DNA from: Clostridiales bacterium
Lineage (GTDB): Bacteria; Bacillota; Clostridia; Lachnospirales; CAG-274
Assembly: GCA_021200955.1 (NCBI GenBank)
Contig: JAJQFU010000026.1
Coordinates: forward strand, 1-47,287
Direction of reading: 5' to 3'
DNA: 47,287 nucleotides
In this document: one piece after another, positions 1 through 7,953 of the stretch
Layout of the letters: every line of letters begins with the position of its first letter
Numbering within the stretch: position 1 is the first letter of the stretch
Notes under the pieces: model-generated
The model's database searches: none
Told to the model about the DNA's origin: nothing
The model's input: only the letters and a program-made list of their open reading frames with translations
Program-made: the position numbers and the translations under genes

Positions 1-40
1 GCTATACATAATTCTTTTGTTATTTGCTCTGTCTACTTGA

Positions 41-199
41 CAGGGGTGGGTTCATATCATACAAACCGAAACAGGTCTTTTTATTGCTGTTTTAATCATT
101 GTTGTTCTTTCCTTTCTTATAATTTTTTATTTCTCGGCTTTATTACACACTTACACAGCCGAAAATATTATTGATTTTATTATAAGAAAAAATAATTAA
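41..199 (+). other. Open frame for a short hydrophobic peptide, no start codon
   Basis: This frame runs from just after a TGA at 38-40 to a TAA at 197-199. It encodes one strongly hydrophobic stretch (Ile/Val/Leu/Phe-rich, roughly codons 10-30) followed by a short polar tail ending in RKNN. No ATG, GTG or TTG opens the frame and no ribosome binding site is evident, so it may be a decayed remnant of a membrane protein or chance. The rest of 1-347 is AT-rich and shows no gene that I can support. Confidence 0.15.
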
Positions 200-347
200 A
201 ACAACATTGTCCATAAATCAAGTTTTGGGTAAAATTTGACCAATCATTCAAAAGTGTAACCTTTCGGGGCATATTTGAGAGGGTGTTACTTTAAAATCAT
301 AAGGAATATATTAAAATAAATAAGCAGAAAGAGAAGTCTCATCCTGC

Positions 348-888
348 CTATATCTCATCTTGTGAATAGCTTAAAGCAATTTTTTCCGTCAGTGTTTCCA
401 AAATCGACACAAATTCTTCAGGGGGCAAACAGTCCTTATTCAAAAGCCACCTTTTAATAGAGCCTACAAATCCGTCTGTCAGAAGGTCAACGCATATAGA
501 AGGAACTTTATCCTGACCGAACATAACCTTAAGTCTGTTTTGAATTAAGGGATAAATAAATTCTTCCAAATGTTCTGAAAAAGAGTTTTGCCCCTGAATT
601 TTTAAAACCTTTCTGTAAAAGCTGCGGTTTTCATAGAGATAGCCGCAGAATGTAGAGAAAAATTGCTCCGACGTAAAGGAGTGTTCTTTAATAATGGCAA
701 CACATTCCGTATCGAAAATCCACGCTACCAAATCATATTTATCTTTAAAGTGATAATAAAAGCTTTTTCGGCTCATTCCGTATTTTTCGCAAATCTGAGC
801 CACTGTTATTTTTTTCAAAGGGTATGGTTTCCATAAGCTCCCGAAGAGCCATTGCATAAACCTTTTTTGTTATATTCGAATCGGACAC
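348..888 (-). CDS. TetR/AcrR-family transcriptional regulator, N-terminus frameshifted
   Basis: This is a DNA-binding repressor-type protein. The helix-turn-helix reads ITVAQICEKYGMSRKSFYYH followed by FKDKYDLVAWIF, the classic TetR N-terminal domain; the remainder is a helical C-terminal domain of about 120 residues. The open frame without interruption starts at an ATG at 857, but that start gives an un-TetR-like leader. A GTG at 888-886, preceded by GGTGA, opens another frame encoding VSDSNITKKVYAMALRELME then TIPFEK, which is what a TetR N-terminus should look like. The two frames meet at a run of seven A (minus strand, about 806-812); six A would join them. It is therefore either a frameshift mutation, a sequencing error, or a gene relying on slippage. 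A promoter lies just upstream. The regulated target cannot be told from the sequence. Confidence 0.75.
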
Positions 889-940
889 TGTAAATCACCG
901 CTTTATATATTAAGAAAAATGTTGTAAATGTTTCCAAAAT

Positions 941-969
941 ATTATATCAAAACCTTTTGGCTTTTTCAA
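941..969 (-). promoter_or_regulatory. Predicted sigma-A promoter of the TetR-like gene
   Basis: On the minus strand TTGAAA (969-964) and TATAAT (946-941) are separated by exactly 17 nt. This sits about 53 nt upstream of the GTG at 888, which supports the longer start for the TetR-like gene. Between promoter and start there is a short direct repeat of AAATGTT (plus strand, around 918-933) that might be an operator, but this is weak. Confidence 0.6.
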
Positions 970-1043
970 CATAATTTTATAACTTAAACATAACAGCTTT
1001 TTTAAGCCCTTTTTTTATATTGGGCTGCAATAATAAAGGGGCT

Positions 1044-2261
1044 TTAGAGACAGCGCCATTCTACAAATCTTGCTTCAGTCCTCTCAGGCAGTTCAAAATT
1101 TTCCGTAATATTTATAAATATATTCTTTTCGCTTACGTTCATAGCTTTGTTAATTTCCAAAGGCGTTTCCAAAAAAACAATCTTTGTTCTTGCATTATAT
1201 TTTTCAAACAGCGACAGCTGCTTTCTTCTGACTGAAGAGGTAAGATTGGCGTCACTCCAAACAAAGGACTGTTTATTTCGCAGAAACCCTCTTGCCATTT
1301 CCCTTTCCTTAAGCATAACCTCACTCTGATTATCTTCGGGTGAAATATTCATTTCATTTCCGATGCTGTCCAAAGAAATTACGGGAATACGGCTGTAATG
1401 CTCTTTAATCCATAAGTCCTTTCCGCTTCCCGAAAAACCCGACACCATAACAGCCTCTCCCCATGTGTCATCATTAACATCCTGATCCTTTCTGATAATT
1501 TTTCCTGATAAATATGCCTGCTTCGCCGCTTCGGAGGGAAAGCGGCCCGGTGAGTAAAAAATATTTTCAGCCTTTGCCAGTGAAAAACACAATTCAGCAG
1601 ACTTCAGCGGCTTCTCTAATATATCGCATAATCTGCCCCTTATGTCTGCTCTGACCAAAACAGACAAAAGATAAAGCGAAAAGCAGGGTATCAGCTCACC
1701 CTGTGCGGCAATTTTATGCAGTCTCACCTCAGGATTAGCCTGTTCTGCAATATGAGACGGCACAGAATGAAAACGAATCAAATTGCATATGCATTCACGT
1801 GTTTCCTGCTCTTCCTTTGTTCCGAAAAGCGAAAATTCATTCCATAGAATATTCCTTGTCATTTTAGCCCCCTCAATTGTGTGACGGGGAGATTTCCATA
1901 CGCCCTCTTCAAGCCTTGTGCAGGGAATTTTGCCCAAATCATGCATAAGAGCCGCCGTAAAAAGCGTCTCACGAATTTCCTTATGCAGACTGCGGAACTC
2001 AATGTCCTGCGTAAGCTGCCCGCATCCCATCTTCGTATGTGTCAGAACATCGCCCTCTCTGTGCCATTCGGGATTTTGCTGTGTATTCGACATTTGATTA
2101 AGATAAGGTGCTAAGGGCGTCTGCATAATAACATCCCATTTTATTTTCCACTCCGGCGGCTTCGGCACGGCTTCCAAAAGAATTTTCCATTTATCGTTCA
2201 ACTGATTCACTCTCCTTATGCGTTTTAACTTATTAAAAATAATGCTTATAATATCAGTCAT
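1044..2261 (-). CDS. HD-domain phosphohydrolase fused to a P-loop kinase (polynucleotide kinase-like)
   Basis: This is a two-domain protein of about 405 residues. The N-terminal half carries the metal-binding HD signature: a first His in LTHTKM (about residue 75), ALMHDLGKI (His-Asp about 107-108), RHTIEGA, RFHS, and a late Asp in VRADIRG. This arrangement resembles the HD domain of CCA-adding and poly(A) polymerase relatives. The C-terminal half has a Walker A, GFSGSGKD (about 275-282), and WSDANLTSSVRRKQ, the pattern of AAA_33/Pnkp-type kinases. A nucleic-acid end-processing or nucleotide-repair role is inferred. The start is chosen at the ATG at 2261, which overlaps the TGA of the upstream gene (2254-2256) and so implies translational coupling; an ATG at 2273 is an alternative. 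No RNA ligase or nucleotidyltransferase gene is adjacent in the window. Confidence 0.7.
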   Translation of the reverse strand: MTDIISIIFNKLKRIRRVNQLNDKWKILLEAVPKPPEWKIKWDVIMQTPLAPYLNQMSNTQQNPEWHREGDVLTHTKMGCGQLTQDIEFRSLHKEIRETLFTAALMHDLGKIPCTRLEEGVWKSPRHTIEGAKMTRNILWNEFSLFGTKEEQETRECICNLIRFHSVPSHIAEQANPEVRLHKIAAQGELIPCFSLYLLSVLVRADIRGRLCDILEKPLKSAELCFSLAKAENIFYSPGRFPSEAAKQAYLSGKIIRKDQDVNDDTWGEAVMVSGFSGSGKDLWIKEHYSRIPVISLDSIGNEMNISPEDNQSEVMLKEREMARGFLRNKQSFVWSDANLTSSVRRKQLSLFEKYNARTKIVFLETPLEINKAMNVSEKNIFINITENFELPERTEARFVEWRCL

Positions 2262-2778
2262 GTAATTCGTCATTATTCTTCTTATTAATAGCTTCTGCTC
2301 TCTTTTCAAGCTTAGCCATAAAATCATTGTTATAGGTTTTCTTTCTGAAATCGGCAAGTTTCAATCCATAAGGCAGAAGAACCTCAATAATTTCATCTAT
2401 ATCAAGTTCATCCAAGCCTTTAACGGCCTTCAGCTCTTCCTCGGTTTTTTCACAAAGCTTCGGAATGGTTGAAATATCCGCGTCAACAAGGCAGTTATAT
2501 GTATGATCGCTTAAAGGCAGCTTATCAAAATCAAGCTGATTTAAAACAACCTCTTTAACCTCGGGAAGGTCTAAAAGATTTCTTCTTGCTTGCCGAACAT
2601 TACCGATTTTTCCTATAAGGTCGTCTGCCCTGCGGTCATAATAATCTGTAACCGCTAACACATCATTTAAATCAAACTGATTGATTTTTATTGCAAACAT
2701 ATGAAGCTGAACATCGGAATTTATATTATTGAACTCTATTTTCTGTTCCAAGCCGTGACAATAGAATATATTTTCCAT
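2254..2778 (-). CDS. RNA polymerase alpha-CTD-like helix-hairpin-helix protein
   Basis: This 174-residue protein has a C-terminal part (about residues 85-145) that matches the RNA polymerase alpha-subunit C-terminal fold: LPLSDHTYNCLVDADIST, then TEEELKAVKGLDELDIDEI. The family sequence has the same LPLSxRxYNCLKxAxI...TEEDLxxVxxxGxKSLxEV pattern. There is no alpha N-terminal assembly domain, so this is a stand-alone alpha-CTD-like module. The N-terminal 80 residues are not recognised. The start is the ATG at 2778, which has GGGAGG eight bases upstream; a longer frame beginning at 2838 lacks such a site. The gene is overlapped at its 3' end by the HD/kinase gene, so the two form an operon. It could bind DNA or a protein partner; its role is unknown. 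Confidence 0.65.
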   Translation of the reverse strand: MENIFYCHGLEQKIEFNNINSDVQLHMFAIKINQFDLNDVLAVTDYYDRRADDLIGKIGNVRQARRNLLDLPEVKEVVLNQLDFDKLPLSDHTYNCLVDADISTIPKLCEKTEEELKAVKGLDELDIDEIIEVLLPYGLKLADFRKKTYNNDFMAKLEKRAEAINKKNNDELHD

Positions 2779-2826
2779 ATTGTGTTCCTCCCTTTTAAGC
2801 CTAAATTTTTCAGTTTGCTTTAAAGT

Positions 2827-2832
2827 ATTATA
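2827..2832 (-). promoter_or_regulatory. Possible -10 box for the alpha-CTD-like/HD-kinase operon
   Basis: A perfect TATAAT on the minus strand lies 49 nt upstream of the ATG at 2778. No good -35 element is present at 16-18 nt, so the call rests on the -10 box and position alone. Confidence 0.35.
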
Positions 2833-2902
2833 ACCCAAAACAGCTTAGGTTAAATTAAGGGGGGATAAGTATTTTTCTCAGTATACAGATCTTTAAAAGC
2901 TT

Positions 2903-2931
2903 TCAAAAAAACAGCGGCTTTTACACCGCTG
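2903..2931 (-). terminator. Rho-independent terminator after the TIR-STAND genes
   Basis: Minus-strand CAGCGG and CCGCTG form a 6-bp stem around an 8-nt A-rich loop and are followed immediately by seven T. It begins 24 nt after the stop codon of the TIR-NB-ARC gene at 2955 and separates it from the alpha-CTD-like gene. Confidence 0.8.
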
Positions 2932-2954
2932 AAAATTTAAAAACAAGCTGTTCC

Positions 2955-5375
2955 TCAGCTTTCTGTTTTAGATAATGCCTCTTTTTCAAGCTCCGGGCAG
3001 TTTTTATTGTGAAAAATTTCAGCTGCCCGAAGATAACATTCCTTAGCCTTATCCATATCGCCCATTGCCTTATAGATATTTCCTCTTAAGCTGATGCTTT
3101 TTGCAATATCTATATGTTCACTGCCCATAACAGGCATAAGAAGCTTTTGGGTCATACTGTTAAAATCCAGTGCCAAATCATACTCTCCCATAAGCATAAG
3201 AATTTGCCCTTTAACGTCATAACAATAGCCCTTTCCCCACTCATCGTCTATTTCGCCGAAAAGTGAAACAGCCCTGTTAATCTTATTTAAAGCGTTTTCC
3301 AAATCTCCGGGGTTGTTTCTTAAAAACAGGCTGTATGAATAATGATATAAAAGCCAGCCGTTTTTTGACTGGGGAGAACCCTCATAAAACCTGTCGCCCA
3401 GCTCTGTAAGCCCATCATAATATGAAACAGCCTTGTCATATTCGCCAACATTGCGATATATTTCCGCAAATCTTAAAATAAGCTCCTGCCAATAACAGCC
3501 CAAATCAAATGAAAGCTCATCAACCGGTATGTTTTTTACAGTCTCCCACCCTTCTTTAACAGCTTCAAGGGCTTCTTTATAATCTCCTGCCAAAATCAGG
3601 ACGTGAGATATTTTACAAAAGAAATATGTCCGTTCAACTATATCATCCGAAAGATTAAGCACCCTTCTGAAATATACGGAGCTTTCTCTGTAAAGCGACA
3701 TATCCATAAGACTTACAGCCTTTATATGGAAAACTGTTTTTCTGAGCCTATGACCGTCAGGCAGACGGTCATTCAGAGTTTCGGAATAATCCAGCATCTT
3801 CTGCTTCACCTTTGCACTGCTTTGCTTTCTTCGTCTGCAAAACTTATACATATTGTTTATAAGCTTTTCACAGCAGTCCGGGTCTTTTTTAATTTCATCC
3901 TCCATAAGCTCCGCAACAAGAGGATGGAGATGTATTTCGTCTTCTGCAATATTCCGAATAATCCAGCTTTTATGTTCAAGCCTGTCCATATCGTCATATG
4001 TTTCAAGCTCACACCAGCTGTAAAACTGCTCAGCTTCAATTCCTCCCAAAGGCAGCAGTGAAAGATTTTTCAATATATAAAGCTCTTTGCCGCTTAATTC
4101 AGAAAGTCTCAATATACCCTTAAGCTTTTCAAAAACAACCTCGGCTCTTGTGATTTTTTTGTTATTAACTTTGGCTTCTCCGGCTTTAAGAAGCTCAAGA
4201 GCTTTAGATGGAGAAATACGGTTTTTCTGCATATTGGAGCTCAATAATCTTATGCTTAAGGTATGGCCGTTCAGATATTTAATGATTTTTTTAACCGATT
4301 TTTCAGCTTCATCATCCAATTCCTTTTTATATCCTATGGAAAAAAGCTGCATAAGAGTATTTTCATCTTTAATAGCCGAAATTTCAATTTCGGGAATACT
4401 TCTTTCAATTTCGCGGCACCTTGTTGTAAACAAAACGGAATAGCTGCCTTTGCAAAAGCTTTCCAAATCCCTGTCGCCTGTTACATCAAAATTATCCAAA
4501 ACAATAAGTACTTTTTTATCTGATATTGCTTTAAGATTATTAAGCTTTCTTTCAAAATATTGTCTTTCGGTATCATTGGGATAATCTGTACGCTGCATAC
4601 CCTCTATTAAAAGATTGGTGTCATTATTTATTGTTTTTTGAATGCTCCCGTCATATGTCATCCAAACTATAACATCATATTTTTCTCTGTATTTCAGGCA
4701 GTACATTTTGGCAATTTCGCTTTTCCCTATTCCGCCCATACCTGTCAGAAACAGCTTGTTTACGCCGCCGGATATTTTTTCATAAATTTCATTAATAATA
4801 TCCTCTCTGCCTAAGCTTTCTCTGTCGGGATATACCTCTGCGCCTATAAGCCTATAGCGTTTTTTAATATAGCCGCTTTCGGCGTAAGCGCTCTTTTCAT
4901 TAATAAAAATTGTCTTTTCGGGTTTTATTTCCAACTCGCTGCATACTCTCCGAGCCAGCTCTTCAATTCTCATTTCAATGGGAGGCTCAACTGCATCTAT
5001 CCAGTGCCATCTCAGGATATAATATATTGCGTCATTGCTCATTTCTTCATAAGAAATATCAGATATTTTGAAAGGAATTATAATTTCTTTATTTTTTTTA
5101 ACCTCTTCAACAGCAACATTAATTTCATTCAACACATCCTCGGAGAATGTAGCCTCTCTATTTAATACAATCAAAAAAACGGGACAGTCTTTAATTTCTT
5201 TAACAATAGAGCCTGCATAAGTGCTTTTTTCGTCACGTGGCGCATACCAGCACTTTATTCCCATTTCTTCAAGCTTTTCCGCAATTTTTAACACAACGTC
5301 AAATGATGAGTTTTTGTGATAGCTTATAAAAACACTTGCCCTATTTTCATTATTCTGTTCACTGCTTTGTTCCAT
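2955..5375 (-). CDS. TIR-NB-ARC-TPR (STAND/NLR-like) protein, paralogue 1
   Basis: This is an 806-residue immune-receptor-like protein. An N-terminal TIR domain (about 13-145) has SVFISYH, CWYAPRD and VFLIVLN followed by VLNEI, whose Glu84 sits where TIR NADases carry the catalytic glutamate. A STAND ATPase follows, with Walker A GMGGIGKS (216-223), Walker B VLIVLDNFD (293-301) and a sensor-type VLFTTRCRE (318-326). The C-terminal 250 residues are TPR-like helical repeats. In this family the repeats sense a trigger, the ATPase oligomerises and the TIR typically degrades NAD+ or makes a nucleotide signal; that is inferred here. The start ATG at 5375 has GAGAGGG upstream. The gene begins 17 nt after the stop of paralogue 2, so the pair is an operon, closed by a terminator at 2903-2931. 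The TIR domains of the two proteins look roughly half identical by eye. Confidence 0.88.
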   Translation of the reverse strand: MEQSSEQNNENRASVFISYHKNSSFDVVLKIAEKLEEMGIKCWYAPRDEKSTYAGSIVKEIKDCPVFLIVLNREATFSEDVLNEINVAVEEVKKNKEIIIPFKISDISYEEMSNDAIYYILRWHWIDAVEPPIEMRIEELARRVCSELEIKPEKTIFINEKSAYAESGYIKKRYRLIGAEVYPDRESLGREDIINEIYEKISGGVNKLFLTGMGGIGKSEIAKMYCLKYREKYDVIVWMTYDGSIQKTINNDTNLLIEGMQRTDYPNDTERQYFERKLNNLKAISDKKVLIVLDNFDVTGDRDLESFCKGSYSVLFTTRCREIERSIPEIEISAIKDENTLMQLFSIGYKKELDDEAEKSVKKIIKYLNGHTLSIRLLSSNMQKNRISPSKALELLKAGEAKVNNKKITRAEVVFEKLKGILRLSELSGKELYILKNLSLLPLGGIEAEQFYSWCELETYDDMDRLEHKSWIIRNIAEDEIHLHPLVAELMEDEIKKDPDCCEKLINNMYKFCRRRKQSSAKVKQKMLDYSETLNDRLPDGHRLRKTVFHIKAVSLMDMSLYRESSVYFRRVLNLSDDIVERTYFFCKISHVLILAGDYKEALEAVKEGWETVKNIPVDELSFDLGCYWQELILRFAEIYRNVGEYDKAVSYYDGLTELGDRFYEGSPQSKNGWLLYHYSYSLFLRNNPGDLENALNKINRAVSLFGEIDDEWGKGYCYDVKGQILMLMGEYDLALDFNSMTQKLLMPVMGSEHIDIAKSISLRGNIYKAMGDMDKAKECYLRAAEIFHNKNCPELEKEALSKTES

Positions 5376-5392
5376 ATTTTATAAACCCTCTC

Positions 5393-7882
5393 TTAATTAT
5401 CAAACCTCAGCTTTTCCTTGATTTCCTTAATTTTTAAATCATCCTCGCCGAAAAGCTCCTCTGTCATTGTTATAACAGCCATATATGCGTCAGCGGCTTC
5501 GCCCTGTCTGCCTGCCGCACTGTATAAATCCCCCAGCATTTCCCAGTTGTCAATAGTATCAACGGCAATAGAGCCCCTCATTTTGGTGTTGCTTTCCAAA
5601 TCTTTTTTAAGGTTTTCTTCCGCCAGTTCAAAAAGCTCCCGCGCCTTAACGCTGTCTCCTTCTTTTTTTGCTTTTAAGCCCAAATGATAATATGAAACGC
5701 CCTTGTCATATAATGAATAAGCAATTCCCGAAACATTCCCGGGGTCATATAAGGAGATTAATTTTCCGAATTCAGAAGAGCATTCAAGCGCCTTTTCATA
5801 ATCTCCCATCAGCTGATACATTCTGCCCATTTCCATATATGTTTCGCCTATACGAATTTTAGCAAAATTTTCATCAGTTTTTTGAAACTCCGCATAACAA
5901 ACTCTTTTATTTTCATTTTTCAAAATTTCATCGCATTTTTTTCTTATTTCCAATGCTTTGTTAAAATAAAGCTGAGCCTTTTCAAAATCTCTGTCATATT
6001 CCCACGTACAGCAGCGCGCTGCCTTTTCATAAGACATTGCCAAATCTTCATTAGCTTCAATTCCGCAGGCAAGCATACTCTTTAAGCCCTGATTATACCA
6101 TGGAACAGACTCCTTAAGGCGCCGGCTGTTGAAATAGCTGCCGCCCAAAGCCTTTGCCGCATAACCGGCTTCAAAGGAATCCTCGCCGAACTGCTCAACG
6201 CATGAATTATAAAGCTTATGACCGAATGAAACAGCAGCGTCAAATTTACCCACCTGCCATAAAAAGCCCTCATAGCATTCCAAAATTTGAAGATAAGAGG
6301 CGTCGGGCTTTGAAAAAAATTCAGTCACCGAAAGAAAATTATCGGCTGTTTCCAAATTTTCATTATAGGGCCGAAGCCACGCATCATAGGCAAAGGCTGC
6401 CATTCTTTTTTGAAATTCATATGTATTTTTCATATCGGGAGCCAAAACAGCCCTGACAACCTCCGAAACAAGAGGATGAAGGAAAAGCCTTCTGCCCGTA
6501 TCTCTGCGCATCCAGCTTTTTCTTATAAGCCTGTTAAAGGGCTCAAAGCTGTCAAAGCCCATCCACTGACGAAATCTTAAGGCGGATACGCCTCCTACCC
6601 CCATAAGAGACAGACACCTTAAAATATTTTTTTCTTCCCAGCTTAAGCCGCTTAAATTAAAAACAGAACAAATATGCCCGAAGGCAGTATTCATTTTATT
6701 TCTTCCTTCAACAGTTTCCGTCAAAAGGCTCTGAGCCTGTCCTTTTTTTAATATTTCAAGCATTTCTTCGGGGCTCAAAAAGCTGGCTTCCATCTGCTTG
6801 GCAATAAGCTCAACTGTATATGTATGATACTCGATTATTTCAAATATTTCTTTTAAATAACCGTAGTCATCCTCCGAAACCTTTTCTCCGCAATTTTTTT
6901 CGAAAATATCTAAAAGTATGTCAAAATTTTTGATTTCTTCAACGGGTATGGAAAAACAGCCCTTATGAGAATTTCTCGTAGTAAAAATAAACCGGCAGCC
7001 GCTTTCCAAAAGCCTGTCTAAGCTTTCGTCTCCGTCAACATCAAAATTATCTATAATCATTAAAACTCTTTCGTTTAAAAGACACTGAAGAGCTTCAAGC
7101 TTTCTTTCAAAAAATTTATCATCGCTTTCATTGGGAGCTTTAGGCGTAAAATTTTCAATTAAAACAGAGCTGCTGCATATTAAATCCTTTAAGCTGCTTT
7201 GATAGGTCAGATATAAAACCAAATCATAATTTGAGCCGTATTCCTTTGAGACTGAATACTGCTTTGCAGCCTCGCTTTTGCCTATTCCGCCGATTCCCTC
7301 TAAAAATACGGCTTTTTTACCGTTTTCAAAAGCGGAATCAATATCCTTCAAAAGCTCCTCTCTGCCTTCGAACACCTCTCTGGGCTGAACCCTTCTTTCC
7401 ACAAGCCTGTATTTTGAAGCCCTGTCTGTATGTGATAAAGCAGGGGCTTTCTCTTCGCTGCCGAAAAGCGCCGCAATCCGCTCCGTCAGCTCGTCAATAC
7501 GCCTGTAAATAGGCGGATTCATAGCGTCAATCCAATGCATTCTGCCAATATAATATTTTAATTCATCGCCTATATCTTCATCGGCTATGTGAAAGGGAAT
7601 TATTTTAACATCCTTCTTTTCCGCAAAACGGCTGCAGACAGTGTCTATCTCATTTAAAACGTGCATAGCCTCAGAGGCTTCTTTGTTTAACACAAGCAAA
7701 AAAACAGAACAGGAATTTATTGCTTTGACAATACTTCCGGCATATGTTCCTTCAGTGTCTCTGGGCGCATACCAACAGCGTATGCCCATACCCTCCAGCT
7801 TATTTGCTATGCACTCAACAATATGATGCGACGACTGCATATGATGGCTTATAAAAACATCTGTTTTCTTTTCACCTGTCAT
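5393..7882 (-). CDS. TIR-NB-ARC-TPR (STAND/NLR-like) protein, paralogue 2
   Basis: This 829-residue protein has the same domain order as its neighbour. The TIR domain (about 7-135) has DVFISHH, CWYAPRD and VFLLVLN then VLNEI, with Glu79 at the expected catalytic place. Walker A is GIGGIGKS (196-203), Walker B is VLMIIDNFD (273-281), and FIFTTRN follows. A winged-helix-like part (about 400-500) and TPRs follow, including kinesin-light-chain-like units such as GDYEKALECSSEF and GRQGEAADAYMAV. The ATG at 7882 is preceded by AAGGGAG at a rather long spacing. It starts 71 nt after the stop of the pyrophosphatase-like gene; I see neither a convincing terminator nor a promoter in that gap, so read-through transcription is possible. 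The repeats of the two paralogues differ much more than their TIR domains, as expected if they sense different triggers. Confidence 0.88.
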   Translation of the reverse strand: MTGEKKTDVFISHHMQSSHHIVECIANKLEGMGIRCWYAPRDTEGTYAGSIVKAINSCSVFLLVLNKEASEAMHVLNEIDTVCSRFAEKKDVKIIPFHIADEDIGDELKYYIGRMHWIDAMNPPIYRRIDELTERIAALFGSEEKAPALSHTDRASKYRLVERRVQPREVFEGREELLKDIDSAFENGKKAVFLEGIGGIGKSEAAKQYSVSKEYGSNYDLVLYLTYQSSLKDLICSSSVLIENFTPKAPNESDDKFFERKLEALQCLLNERVLMIIDNFDVDGDESLDRLLESGCRFIFTTRNSHKGCFSIPVEEIKNFDILLDIFEKNCGEKVSEDDYGYLKEIFEIIEYHTYTVELIAKQMEASFLSPEEMLEILKKGQAQSLLTETVEGRNKMNTAFGHICSVFNLSGLSWEEKNILRCLSLMGVGGVSALRFRQWMGFDSFEPFNRLIRKSWMRRDTGRRLFLHPLVSEVVRAVLAPDMKNTYEFQKRMAAFAYDAWLRPYNENLETADNFLSVTEFFSKPDASYLQILECYEGFLWQVGKFDAAVSFGHKLYNSCVEQFGEDSFEAGYAAKALGGSYFNSRRLKESVPWYNQGLKSMLACGIEANEDLAMSYEKAARCCTWEYDRDFEKAQLYFNKALEIRKKCDEILKNENKRVCYAEFQKTDENFAKIRIGETYMEMGRMYQLMGDYEKALECSSEFGKLISLYDPGNVSGIAYSLYDKGVSYYHLGLKAKKEGDSVKARELFELAEENLKKDLESNTKMRGSIAVDTIDNWEMLGDLYSAAGRQGEAADAYMAVITMTEELFGEDDLKIKEIKEKLRFDN

Positions 7883-7953
7883 AATAAAAAAATACTCCCT
7901 TCTGAGTTATATCTTATGCGAAAATTTCCGACTGAAGTGACGAAGCCTATAAT

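Noticed and set aside
1012..1044. Possible terminator after the HD/kinase gene
   Set aside because: The AGCCC/GGGCT stem is only 5 bp with a long A-rich loop and no T run follows on the minus strand.
2859..2864. G6 run on the plus strand near the alpha-CTD-like gene
   Set aside because: It is shorter than the other tracts and lies in the opposite orientation relative to the gene it precedes, so it was not grouped with the pilin tracts.
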